64,000 nt of DNA from Bin87 sp965116785 (GTDB lineage Bacteria; Chloroflexota; Dehalococcoidia; Lucifugimonadales; UBA3495). The position numbers and the translations under genes were made by a program. Under the pieces are notes generated by a model. The model was not told the DNA's origin. It ran no database searches and worked only from the letters and a program-made list of their open reading frames with translations. This document shows positions 1 through 8,047 of this stretch, piece after piece. The stretch covers positions 1,178,001 through 1,242,000 of the forward strand of contig OZ220731.1 of the NCBI GenBank assembly GCA_965116785.1. Reading direction: 5' to 3'. Every line of letters begins with the position of its first letter. Position 1 is the first letter of the stretch.

Positions 1-2
1 TG

Positions 3-629
3 GGTTTCTCCGAGGAGGATCTTGAACTGGTTCGAGCGAGTGGGCCCATCCTGCTGGATCGAGCCGACGAGTTGACCTCGGCCGTCTACGACCACTTCAT
101 GCAGTTTCCTCAGACCGCCCGGTTCTTCCTGACCCCAGAGGGCGAAATCGACCAGACCCGGCTGGACCGGCGTAAACACAGCCTGGCTCGATGGCTGCGG
201 CACAGCATCGATTTCCAGTTGGACGAGCAGTTTCCGGTTTTCCTCCTGGCAATGGGCGTGGTCCACAGCAACCCCTCGTTGGAGCGCGGGTACCTCGGAT
301 CGGTGCCGGCCAGGTTCATGATCGGCACGATGTCCTTCGCTCAAACGGCCATCGCGGCCGTGTTGCAGGAAGAGTTGTCTGACCCGGTACAGGCGCTACG
401 GACCTCCAGCGCCTGGAACAAACTGCTAATGCTGCAGTTGGACGTTCTTCTTGCTGGCTACGTTACTGAGACACCGACGCCAGCAACAGAGCCGCCCGCA
501 CCCAGTGTTGACGAGTCAGCCGAGGAGCCTGAGGGAATGCGACGCGTGCTGACGAACATCCTGGACGGAAATCGGAGCAACGGGAACGCCCACGGCGCTT
601 CCGAACAACCTCAAGGAGACGGACAATGA
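3..629 (+). CDS. Protoglobin-domain heme protein, 5' end cut by window edge
   Basis: The open frame runs in from the window edge (first full codon at 3), so the N-terminus is missing; 208 codons are visible. The opening GFSEEDLELVR and the helical region with a His in MGVVHSNPS resemble the protoglobin/globin-sensor fold, in which that His would be the proximal heme ligand. A low-complexity, Pro/Glu-rich tail of about 50 residues follows the globin part. No signalling domain (GGDEF, kinase, MCP) is seen downstream of the globin, so it is probably a single-domain gas-binding or redox protein. Its TGA overlaps the ATG of the next gene (ATGA), implying translational coupling. An internal TTG at 72 is a less likely start because the similarity begins upstream of it. 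Confidence 0.75.
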   Translation, partial: GFSEEDLELVRASGPILLDRADELTSAVYDHFMQFPQTARFFLTPEGEIDQTRLDRRKHSLARWLRHSIDFQLDEQFPVFLLAMGVVHSNPSLERGYLGSVPARFMIGTMSFAQTAIAAVLQEELSDPVQALRTSSAWNKLLMLQLDVLLAGYVTETPTPATEPPAPSVDESAEEPEGMRRVLTNILDGNRSNGNAHGASEQPQGDGQ

Positions 630-1054
630 CCAAGGTGCTGGTGATCCAGGGCGCTGGGATGAATATGCGCGGCAAGGTCCAGGTCGAGATATTCGGCCCG
701 AACACGCTGGAGCAGATGAACGAGCAGATCCGAGGCTACGGCGAAAGCCTGGGCATCGACGTTAAGATCGTTCACTCCAACGTCGAAGGCGAAGTGGTGA
801 ACGCGCTGTACGACGCCTGGGAAGAGGGCTACGATGCCTGCCTGATCAATCCGGCCGGATATACCACGGTCAACGGGCCGCTCCGGGGCGCTATCCAACA
901 GGTTCCCATGCCTGTGATCGAAGTACACGCCAGCAACCCGACGGCTCGCGGCACGGTGTCAGCCGTTCTGCCGGTCAGCAAGGGGTGCGTCTACGGGTTT
1001 GGCGTGTACGGTTACTACCTGGCCATGGAGGCGGTCAAACACACCGCCGAATAG
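626..1054 (+). CDS. AroQ-like (type II dehydroquinase family) protein with altered active site
   Basis: The 142-residue length and order of motifs match type II 3-dehydroquinate dehydratase: an N-terminal LVIQGAGMNMRG strand-loop, VHSNVEGEVV, NPAGYTTVNGPLRGAI, the EVHASN strand with His101, and the C-terminal GFGVYGYYLAMEA helix. The active-site lid differs. Where the family has R and Y in GTREPEIYG, this protein has Val18 and Phe23 (GKVQVEIFG), so the residues that form and support the catalytic tyrosine are gone, and the usual QSN is HSN. It is therefore unlikely to be the shikimate-pathway enzyme and may act on another substrate or bind a ligand. It overlaps the protoglobin gene by 4 bp, a possible clue to a shared function. 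Confidence 0.75.
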   Translation: MTKVLVIQGAGMNMRGKVQVEIFGPNTLEQMNEQIRGYGESLGIDVKIVHSNVEGEVVNALYDAWEEGYDACLINPAGYTTVNGPLRGAIQQVPMPVIEVHASNPTARGTVSAVLPVSKGCVYGFGVYGYYLAMEAVKHTAE

Positions 1055-1071
1055 CCTCCCGGTCTCGCTGA

Positions 1072-1263
1072 CTACTCGCAACGGAGGCAGCGGACGTCCT
1101 TGAAAACCCGGTCGTGGATGTCCGGGTTCACCAGGATGTAATCCATAACGATGCGGAGGACCTTGCCGTCGTCCGCGATGTTGTACTTTTCCTTGGAAGA
1201 GTTGATGAGGCCGATGTGCTCGGCGTTAACGTCGACGGTGAGTGCGGTTTTGGTGCCGGCCAT
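1072..1263 (-). CDS. Small conserved-looking protein, unknown function
   Basis: This is a 63-residue acidic/basic mixed protein on the minus strand, convergent with the AroQ-like gene. The ATG is preceded by an AGGAG ribosome-binding site about 8 bases upstream. The sequence has a regular amphipathic pattern (HIGLINSSKEKYNIADDGK, then LRIVMDYIL) and ends with CLRCE, a possible metal- or thiol-active Cys pair. The middle part is reminiscent of short ribbon-helix-helix proteins, but I cannot assign it to a family. A competing plus-strand frame over the same bases has no ribosome-binding site and an unlikely composition. Confidence 0.55.
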   Translation of the reverse strand: MAGTKTALTVDVNAEHIGLINSSKEKYNIADDGKVLRIVMDYILVNPDIHDRVFKDVRCLRCE

Positions 1264-1640
1264 AGTTCAGAGCTCCTGAGTGATGGGGATGGTTTGCTGG
1301 CCAGCCTGGTCGCTGGCGCGTCGGCATAGGATAGCGGCACGGAACACAGTAGTTCAACCGCCCACGGGTGCCCGGTTTTCGTTAGACCCCAGGGTCTCTA
1401 GCCAGCGATGGTGCGCTGCGGACGCGAGGTGTTTTCCGGGTCAACCGATTACGGGCCTCAATCTGGCACGCAATCCGCCCACGGTGGCCAGGTGGACTCG
1501 ATCGATGGCGGGCCCGTTACGGCCGAATGGCGGAGGGCGCTCGGAACGGTCCAAAGCGCGCCCGGATTCGTAGGAGAATAAACAGCCACTCAAGGTCTAG
1601 ACTGAGCGGCCAACAAACCGACGAACTTCGGAGAGCAGCC
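1264..1640. other. Intergenic region between divergent small genes
   Basis: About 380 bases separate the divergently transcribed small protein (minus) and Zn-ribbon gene (plus), so promoters for both should lie here. I see no convincing -35/-10 pair, no repeat and no credible coding frame. The short frames present lack ribosome-binding sites. Confidence 0.5.
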
Positions 1641-1859
1641 ATGGCCATCTCGACCGCGACGTACGTATGTCCCAAGTGCCAGCACACCAAGTGCGACATG
1701 GACGAATTCCGTGCCACCGGTGGCAACTTCGCAAAGATTTTCGACGTCCAGAACAAGAAATTCACGACGCTGTCGTGCAAGCAGTGCGGGTACACCGAGA
1801 TCTACAAGGGCAGTACGTCGACGCTGGGCAACGTGTTTGATTTCTTCGCCGGCGGCTAG
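1641..1859 (+). CDS. Zn-ribbon nucleic-acid-binding protein (COG3478-like)
   Basis: This 72-residue protein has two CxxC knuckles, YVCPKCQH at residues 8-15 and LSCKQCGY near 46-53. They would form one zinc ribbon, followed by a short C-terminal FDFFAGG. This layout matches the small predicted nucleic-acid-binding Zn-ribbon proteins (COG3478/PF09855), whose biological role is unknown. The ATG at 1641 was chosen because it sits behind a GGAGAG ribosome-binding site and because the 38 extra upstream codons are Arg-rich and do not resemble the family. A strong hairpin terminator follows 31 bases after the stop. Confidence 0.8.
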   Translation: MAISTATYVCPKCQHTKCDMDEFRATGGNFAKIFDVQNKKFTTLSCKQCGYTEIYKGSTSTLGNVFDFFAGG

Positions 1860-1880
1860 CCGTACCGCACTCGGCAATAG

Positions 1881-1914
1881 GCAAAAATAAGCCCTCCGCC
1901 AAAGGCGGAGGGCA
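1881..1914. terminator. Bidirectional Rho-independent terminator
   Basis: A perfect 10-bp stem GCCCTCCGCC/GGCGGAGGGC (1891-1913, loop AAA) has ATTTTCATTT on the plus side and TTATTTTTGCC on the minus side. It can end both the Zn-ribbon transcript (plus) and the tRNA-Glu transcript (minus), which finishes 12 bases away. Confidence 0.85.
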
Positions 1915-1925
1915 TTTTCATTTGC

Positions 1926-2004
1926 TGGTACCCCGGATGGGCTTCGATCCCATGATCTCCACCTTGAAAGGGTGGCGTCCTTGACCAGGCTAGACGACCG
2001 GGGC
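1926..2004 (-). tRNA. tRNA-Glu (anticodon TTC), CCA encoded
   Basis: The minus strand folds into a full cloverleaf: 7-bp acceptor GCCCCGG/CCGGGGT (first pair G-U), D arm with GTCTAG and GGTCAAGGAC, and anticodon stem CCACC/GGTGG with loop CTTTCAA (anticodon TTC, reading GAA). The T stem is ATGGG/CCCAT with loop ATCGAAG. Discriminator A and an encoded CCA follow (1926-1928). GTCTAG in the D arm is typical of tRNA-Glu. The base at position 54 is A instead of the near-universal T, which is unusual. Confidence 0.9.
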
Positions 2005-2054
2005 GTTTTGCGTCGCAATCGCTACGCCCAATCAGTGTACCACAGCGGCTGTTT

Positions 2055-3083
2055 TTACGGGTAAACGGCCAGGGCCTCGAGGGACATCTCCTCGGGGAAA
2101 CCGCTCATGAGGTTCATGTTCTGCACCGCCTGACCGGCGGCTCCCTTCACCAGGTTGTCGAGGCAGCTGATCACAATCAGGCGGTTGGTGCGCGGGTCCA
2201 CCACCGGATAGACCAGGCACTGGTTGTTGCCCAGCGTCTGCTTGGTCTGCGGCGGCGCGTTGGTTACCTGAATGAAGGCATCGTCGCCGTAGAACTCCTG
2301 GTAAAGAGCGCGTATGCGGGCGTTGGCATCGGGGTCATGGGCAACGTCGCCCTGTAATGGAGCGTAGCAGGAGCTCAGGATGCCGCGTGTCATGGGGATC
2401 AGGTGGGTCAGGAAGGTCAGGTTGACCGGATCATCGGCAATGGAATCAAGCTCCTGGCTGATCTCGGGCAGGTGACGATGGCCGTTGACCGAATAGGCCA
2501 TCACGTTCTCGTTCACCTCCGAAAAGTGCGTGGTCATGCTGAGGGTGCGGCCCGCGCCGGAGACGCCCGACTTGCTGTCCACGATGATGTCGCTGCCGAT
2601 CAGGCCATGCTCGATGGCCGGTGCCAGCGCGAGTATGGCGCTGCTCGGATAGCATCCGGGGTTGGCCACCAGGCGGGCGTCAGCCACCGCGTCGCGGTTC
2701 AGTTCGGTGAGACCGTATACCGCTTCCTCCAGGTAAGTGGGATCGGGGTGCTCTACGCCGTACCACTGGCTGTAGACGTCGGCCTGCTTGAGGCGGAAAT
2801 CAGCGGAAATGTCGACGACCTTGACACCCTGCTCCAGAAGCGGGATGCAGGCTTCCGCGCTGGCCTTGTGCGGCAGGGCGGAAAAGACGAGATCCAGATC
2901 ATCGCCCAGATCAGCGGTGATATCGAGGTCCATGTTGTCCAGGTGAGGGAACACTTCCCCCAACGGTTGACCCGCGGCGCTCCGGCCGGTTACGGAGGCA
3001 ATTTCGACCTCGGGATGGTGGCGCAGGATGCGGACGAGTTCGCATCCGGCATATCCGGTGACGTTGATGATTCCGACTTTCAC
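2055..3083 (-). CDS. argC: N-acetyl-gamma-glutamyl-phosphate reductase
   Basis: ArgC catalyses the NADPH-dependent reduction of N-acetylglutamyl phosphate to the semialdehyde in arginine biosynthesis. The 342-residue length is normal. The N-terminal MKVGIINVTGYAGCEL is the dinucleotide-binding turn, and the catalytic Cys144 lies in NPGCYPSSA. The start is GTG at 3083, and its GTGA overlaps the TGA of the upstream nth gene, so the two are probably co-translated. No other arg genes are in the window, so the rest of the pathway must be elsewhere. Confidence 0.95.
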   Translation of the reverse strand: MKVGIINVTGYAGCELVRILRHHPEVEIASVTGRSAAGQPLGEVFPHLDNMDLDITADLGDDLDLVFSALPHKASAEACIPLLEQGVKVVDISADFRLKQADVYSQWYGVEHPDPTYLEEAVYGLTELNRDAVADARLVANPGCYPSSAILALAPAIEHGLIGSDIIVDSKSGVSGAGRTLSMTTHFSEVNENVMAYSVNGHRHLPEISQELDSIADDPVNLTFLTHLIPMTRGILSSCYAPLQGDVAHDPDANARIRALYQEFYGDDAFIQVTNAPPQTKQTLGNNQCLVYPVVDPRTNRLIVISCLDNLVKGAAGQAVQNMNLMSGFPEEMSLEALAVYP

Positions 3084-3955
3084 GGTTGGAGCTCCTTGAC
3101 GACCTGGGTGTGGGGAACGGGAGTGGGGGCATCCTTGCGTCGTCGGCGACGGCCCGGGGCCTGGCCGTCGGGGCGGTCATCGTCTGCGGCGTCCCGTGAC
3201 ACGGGCTCGGCTTCGGTGGGGTCGGCGTTGCCGGCCGCCTGGCGGATCGCTTCTTCGTCCCGCGACGGGCAACCGTAGTTCACAACGCAGTCGCCGCAGC
3301 GCGGGCGCTGTGCCTTGCACACCTGGCGACCGTGGGTGATGAAAGCGGCATGGAAGGGGTAGACGTCCTCGGGCGGCATGGCCGCCTCCAGTACCTCGTG
3401 GGCCTTGTCGGCGTTGACCTTGGGGCCGATGATGCCCAACCGCTGGCTCACGCGAAATATGTGCGTATCGACGGCCATCGCCGGCATGCCCAGCGAGAAG
3501 CTGAGGATGATGCCCGCCGATTTGGGACCGATACCGGGTAGCTGACGCAGCCATGCCCGGGCCTCGTCCATAGGCATTTCGGCGAGGAAGTGGAGATCCA
3601 ACGAGTCCTGATTCAGGTCCAGGATCATGCCGAGAACTTCCTTGATGCGAGGAGCCTTCACACGAGCCAAACCCCCGCCGGAGATCGCCGCCTCGATTTC
3701 CTCAACCTCGGCCGCCGCGACCGTTTCCAACGTGCCGAACGTGTGCATCAGGTTGCGGAATGCGCGTTCGGAATTCCGGTCGGAGGTATGCTGAGACAGA
3801 ATCGTAAAAACGAGCTCGTGCGCAGGGTCGAGGCGCGGCTCGTTTTCGAACGGCCCGTACTCATCGGTCAGCAGCCGTATGGCGTCGGAGATGGTGACCC
3901 CGGGTTTCTTGGAGCGGCGCGTGCGGCCGGTCTTGGTGGCATTTTTCGGGGGCAT
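3080..3955 (-). CDS. nth: Endonuclease III-like DNA glycosylase/AP lyase
   Basis: This is a base-excision repair enzyme for oxidised pyrimidines. The helix-hairpin-helix LPGIGPKSAGIIL carries the catalytic Lys145, and the catalytic Asp163 is in VDTHIFRVS. Four Cys (213, 220, 223, 229) in C-x6-C-x2-C-x5-C form the [4Fe-4S] cluster loop. At 291 residues it is longer than the usual ~210-230. There is a basic N-terminal tail of about 20 residues and a 60-residue C-terminal tail after the cluster that is Asp/Arg/Pro-rich and looks disordered. It is the first gene of a two-gene unit with argC. Confidence 0.92.
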   Translation of the reverse strand: MPPKNATKTGRTRRSKKPGVTISDAIRLLTDEYGPFENEPRLDPAHELVFTILSQHTSDRNSERAFRNLMHTFGTLETVAAAEVEEIEAAISGGGLARVKAPRIKEVLGMILDLNQDSLDLHFLAEMPMDEARAWLRQLPGIGPKSAGIILSFSLGMPAMAVDTHIFRVSQRLGIIGPKVNADKAHEVLEAAMPPEDVYPFHAAFITHGRQVCKAQRPRCGDCVVNYGCPSRDEEAIRQAAGNADPTEAEPVSRDAADDDRPDGQAPGRRRRRKDAPTPVPHTQVVKELQP

Positions 3956-4082
3956 AACGGCTCATTACTCGGCGCAAAAGAGACACCGGGATTTTAGCAC
4001 AGCGCAAGGGAGGCACGCGGCAATCGAGAGCCTCACGGTCAGCCTTCGGGCCGCTGGAGCGGTAGTCCGCAGGGCAATGAAG

Positions 4083-5384
4083 TCAGGCGGCCCGGGGCTG
4101 AGACTGGGGACGGCTCTCGGGCGGCGGCGGGGAAGGCCGAGTGACTAATGGCGTCAAGAACAACACCGGCAAGGAGATGGCAATGCAGGCCAGGGCGTTG
4201 AAGGTGACCGACCACTGGATCCCGATTTGGTCCCCGAGCCAACCCATGAACACCCCCCCGGGCGGGGTGCCGATGCCGATGCACAGGCTCTGCAAACCCA
4301 CCATGCGGCCCCGCATCTCCGGCGGCGACGACCGCATGGTGATGGCTCCCTGCATCGTCCCGAAACAGGACATGCCAATCCCGCTGAGCACCAGGATTGC
4401 GAAGGTGACGCCGTACCATGGCGACCAGACAAAGATCGTTGACAGCACCATAGCGGTGAACGCGCCGGCGGCGAAAATGCGCCCGTGGTAGCGCACCGTT
4501 CCCACCGACGCCAGGATGAACGCCGTTACCAGTTGGCCTACGGCCTCCGCTGCTGCCAGTAGGCCAATCAGGGTTTCACCGACCTCCAGGTGATCTCGCC
4601 CAATGGCCGGCACGAACTGGCGGGCCGGGAAGGTCAGGCCGTTAATCATTATGGTTATGAAGAGCATTCCCATCAGTTGGCGGTGGTTGAACGCCACCCG
4701 AACCACGTCACCCAGGCTGTTCCAGATGGGTTCCACCCGACCCTGCCGTTCCACCTGGGGGATGCGCACGCGGATTGCCAACGCCATGGATGCCATGTGC
4801 ATGGCCACGATCAGGACATAGGTCCAAGTGTAGCCGGCATAGTGAGGCCAAAGATACGCGACGTGCTCGACGAGGAAACCGCCGACGAACGGGCCAATCA
4901 TGCGTCCCACGGTGTGGCTCATGGAGTCGATGGACAGAGCGTTGACAACCCGCCGTTCCCCCACGATGTCAAAAATCGCGGTGCGGCGGGCCGGGTCCTC
5001 CAAGGCGCGGCTGACGCCCTGGAGCAGCATGGCGGCGAAAACGTGCCACGGCGCGATTAGCCCGAAGAGCAGGAGAACGAACAGCGCGATACCGGCTGCC
5101 GCCTTGATTGCCAGCGAGCTGAACCAGATTTTCTTGCGGTCGAAGCGGTCGGCGATGATACCGGTGAAGGGCGAGAATATGGGCCGGGGCAGGTTCTCAA
5201 AGGCCAGCACCAGCACCAGCATCAGGGCGGAATTGGTCAGGGAATAGACGAGCAGGCTGGTGACCAGGAGCTCCATCCAGCGGGTGATCTCGGCCACGTT
5301 CACCACGTACCAGATGGCTCGAAACCGCTGATTGCCCAGAACCTCAAGCATCGGGGATGTGGTACGGACGCCAATGCGTGCCAT
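4083..5384 (-). CDS. MFS transporter, EntS/DUF894-like exporter
   Basis: This membrane protein of about 433 residues has roughly 12 hydrophobic segments and the MFS loop 2-3 signature GIIADRFDRKKIWF. The overall pattern (NQRFRAIW at the N-terminus) resembles the MFS_3 family that includes the enterobactin exporter EntS and macrolide-type efflux proteins. The ATG at 5384 (MARIGVR) is preferred over one at 5444, because the 20 extra residues are Arg/Ser/Cys-rich and unlike an MFS N-terminus. A second MFS of the same type lies at 58583-59818. The substrate cannot be predicted. Confidence 0.85.
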   Translation of the reverse strand: MARIGVRTTSPMLEVLGNQRFRAIWYVVNVAEITRWMELLVTSLLVYSLTNSALMLVLVLAFENLPRPIFSPFTGIIADRFDRKKIWFSSLAIKAAAGIALFVLLLFGLIAPWHVFAAMLLQGVSRALEDPARRTAIFDIVGERRVVNALSIDSMSHTVGRMIGPFVGGFLVEHVAYLWPHYAGYTWTYVLIVAMHMASMALAIRVRIPQVERQGRVEPIWNSLGDVVRVAFNHRQLMGMLFITIMINGLTFPARQFVPAIGRDHLEVGETLIGLLAAAEAVGQLVTAFILASVGTVRYHGRIFAAGAFTAMVLSTIFVWSPWYGVTFAILVLSGIGMSCFGTMQGAITMRSSPPEMRGRMVGLQSLCIGIGTPPGGVFMGWLGDQIGIQWSVTFNALACIAISLPVLFLTPLVTRPSPPPPESRPQSQPRAA

Positions 5385-5654
5385 GCGAAACACTCCGCGC
5401 CGGCGGGGTGATGACCGCGAGCACGCAGGGATTTTACACGTCATCTACCAGGAGCGTGTGCTTGCGCCGGAACGGCACATAGCGAAAAACGGGCCGGCCG
5501 CGAGATCCCGCCTTGGGATCGTTGCCGTATTGCTCGGTCCGTAGCGGGCGAAATGTCATCCGGTTGGGTGCCATGATCGGGCCCGCGCGCCTTGCGCCCG
5601 TCTGCCGCGCCGCGCGTTGAAGCGACAAAAAATCTGTTCCGGCAGGAATGGGGT

Positions 5655-5682
5655 TTGACAACGATCGCAGGGTAGATATCAT
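5655..5682 (+). promoter_or_regulatory. Sigma-70-type promoter for sulfotransferase gene
   Basis: TTGACA (5655-5660), a 16-base spacer and TATCAT (5677-5682) lie about 55 bases upstream of the sulfotransferase ATG. The fit is 6/6 and 5/6 to consensus. Confidence 0.6.
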
Positions 5683-5735
5683 CGCTCCATAAGCACGACG
5701 CAAGCACGGGATTCGACAACGCAGGAAACGGTACG

Positions 5736-6950
5736 ATGGCTAGCCCAAGACTGACCGATGAGCGATCCGGGACCAGCCGATCATGGAGCCTTCGCCGGGC
5801 AGGCTATCGTCCCGGCGAGCCCGCGACATCGGCAACGTTTGCTTCCGGCTTCAATAGTTTCCTGACGACGGGAAGTCTGTCGCTAGCGTTGCGCCTGGGA
5901 TTGCGCCACGGAGTGGACCGGGAGTTTATGCCGCGGTACCTGGGGCTCCTGTTTTGCGATGCCCTGTTTGCGCCTATGCGGCTGTGGCAAACCTTGGCTT
6001 ACAACAGGCGAATCGCCCGTGAAGAGCTACACCCCGAGCCGTTGTTCCTGCTTGGATTCTGGAGGTCGGGCACGACGCTGCTGCACAACCTGTTGTCCAT
6101 GGATCCTCGCTGGGGATTCGTGAACACGTACCAGGCCGCGATGCCAGACGTGTTCCTGGCCGGTCAGAACCGCGTGCGACGGATGATCGAAAAGAGCCTC
6201 CCACCCAACCGGGGCGTGGACAACATTCCCGTGGACTTCGCGATGCCGCAGGAAGAAGAGATCGCGATGATGTGCACCTCTGGGCTGAGCCCCTACGCCT
6301 TCCTGCATTTCCCACGTACGGCGGAGAAGTCGCTGGATTACCTCTTCGTCAAGGAACGTCTGGGCCAGCGCCAACAGGCCGCATGGCAACGTGCGTTCAC
6401 CAAATTGCTCAAGGCCGCCAGCTATCACATGGGCGGCAAGCCATTGCTGCTCAAATCGCCTTCCAACACCAGCCGAATCACGGCGCTGTTGGAACTGTTC
6501 CCTGAGGCCAGGTTCGTATACATCCAGCGGGATCCTTACGACACCGTGCGCTCCTACGAGCGCCTGATCACGCTCATGAACGACTGGCACGCGCTCCAGC
6601 GGGTGGATTTCGACGGGCTGCTGGTTAAACAACTCGAAGTGTACCGGGACATGGCGATGGCCTACTTGGAGCAACGGGAGCTGATACCGGAAGGGCGGCT
6701 GCTGGAGATACGATATGAGGACTTGGAACAGGACAAGGTGGGTCAAGTCAAGCACATCTACGACACGCTGGGCTTGGGAGGCTACCCCGAATTCCAGGAG
6801 AGTCTGACCGATTACGTGGCATCGATAGAGGGATTCGAGAAGAACCCTTCCCACGTCAGCGACCGGGTCATCCGCGCAGTGAACGAATACGTTCCATTCC
6901 TGGTCGCGGAATATGGCTATCCATCCCGGGCAGAGTCGGGAGGCGGTTAG
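5736..6950 (+). CDS. PAPS-dependent sulfotransferase family protein
   Basis: This 404-residue enzyme resembles the Sulfotransfer_3 (PF13469) family, which moves the sulfuryl group from PAPS to a hydroxyl or amine. The 5'-phosphosulfate-binding loop is GFWRSGTTLLHNLL at about residues 107-120, and the 3'-phosphate site is FVYIQRDPYDTVRS near 254-267, preceded by LLLKSPSNTSRI. It has an N-terminal extension of about 100 residues and a hydrophobic patch around 40-60. The acceptor is unknown. It is followed in the same direction by an esterase-like hydrolase and a phenol hydroxylase, so an aromatic acceptor is possible but unproven. Confidence 0.85.
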   Translation: MASPRLTDERSGTSRSWSLRRAGYRPGEPATSATFASGFNSFLTTGSLSLALRLGLRHGVDREFMPRYLGLLFCDALFAPMRLWQTLAYNRRIAREELHPEPLFLLGFWRSGTTLLHNLLSMDPRWGFVNTYQAAMPDVFLAGQNRVRRMIEKSLPPNRGVDNIPVDFAMPQEEEIAMMCTSGLSPYAFLHFPRTAEKSLDYLFVKERLGQRQQAAWQRAFTKLLKAASYHMGGKPLLLKSPSNTSRITALLELFPEARFVYIQRDPYDTVRSYERLITLMNDWHALQRVDFDGLLVKQLEVYRDMAMAYLEQRELIPEGRLLEIRYEDLEQDKVGQVKHIYDTLGLGGYPEFQESLTDYVASIEGFEKNPSHVSDRVIRAVNEYVPFLVAEYGYPSRAESGGG

Positions 6951-7103
6951 AGACACCGTGATAACATTTGTGCAAAGATGACTCCGCGATCACCTCGCGA
7001 GGCATTATCGTGTCGCCGGAGTGTTTCAGTGTCGGCACGGCCGGCCGATCGTGTCGGATGCGTCACTTGATAGCGGCCTCAATTGCACACAGGAGGGACG
7101 GAC

Positions 7104-7985
7104 ATGGATCAGGCGGTCAGGGACTTTTGGGACGCCACTCGGGCGATCTTGAACGAAACGCCGGTGGGCGCCGAGCTATCCCCCAACGGGGAACGCAGCG
7201 GGCGGGATTACGAAACCTGGAATGTGGCCTTCCGAAGCTACGGTGGACAGCGGTTGCGCGCGCTCTACACGGCGCCCCGGGACCTGCCGCCATCGGGTAA
7301 GTTCCCGGCGATGCTGGCGGTGCCCGGCTATGGGGGCGGGAAGGAAATTCCCTACCACGTGGTGATGCACGGTTTCGCCGTCCTGACCCTGTTCCCGCGG
7401 GCCCAGGGCGAGAGCATCCCGGAATGGGATCTGCCCCATGGTACGAAGCTGACCTACAACGTCACCGATCGGGACTCCTATTACTATCGAGCGGCGTACA
7501 TGGATTGCGTGCGCGGCGTGGATTTCCTCGCCGAGCGGGATGAGGTGGATGCAAACCGCATCGGGATGTGGAGCCGGAGCCAGGGGGGCGGCTTCACGCT
7601 GTCCACCGCGGCGCTGGACCAAAGGTTGGCGGCGGCTGTGGCCGAAGAGCCGTTCATGTGCAACTACCCAGTGGCGATCGACATCGGAACGTCACCGTAT
7701 CACGAGCTACGGAACTACGCGCAGGAGCACCCGGAACAGCGTCAGGAGATACTGGACACTCTGCACTTCTTTGACACGATGACCCTGGCCGACGCGATCG
7801 AATGTCCGACATTGGTCAACATCGGGATGGCCGACACCACCTGCCCGTACGACACCATCATGCCGGTGTTCGACCGGATCAAGGCGCACAAGTCGCTCCT
7901 GGTATACCCCGAACTTACCCACAGCCCGTGCACCGATTTCAACGTGCACGCGATGAACTGGCTGAAGCGTTACCTGGGCACCTGA
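7104..7985 (+). CDS. Alpha/beta hydrolase, acetyl xylan esterase-like
   Basis: A 293-residue alpha/beta hydrolase resembling the AXE1/dienelactone hydrolase group. The nucleophile elbow is WSRSQGGGF, where GxSxG is replaced by SRSQG. The acid is probably Asp in NIGMADTTCP and the base His in ELTHSP. The ATG at 7104 is chosen because AGGAGG lies 7 bases upstream; a TTG 21 bases earlier overlaps that site. There is no signal peptide, so it is cytoplasmic. It is 62 bases ahead of the HpaB-like gene and may remove an acyl group from its substrate or product, but the real substrate is unknown. Confidence 0.8.
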   Translation: MDQAVRDFWDATRAILNETPVGAELSPNGERSGRDYETWNVAFRSYGGQRLRALYTAPRDLPPSGKFPAMLAVPGYGGGKEIPYHVVMHGFAVLTLFPRAQGESIPEWDLPHGTKLTYNVTDRDSYYYRAAYMDCVRGVDFLAERDEVDANRIGMWSRSQGGGFTLSTAALDQRLAAAVAEEPFMCNYPVAIDIGTSPYHELRNYAQEHPEQRQEILDTLHFFDTMTLADAIECPTLVNIGMADTTCPYDTIMPVFDRIKAHKSLLVYPELTHSPCTDFNVHAMNWLKRYLGT

Positions 7986-8047
7986 ACCACGGGGCGCCGG
8001 ACATAACATAACTGAATACCCGATATGGGAAGGCGGAGGTAGATAAG

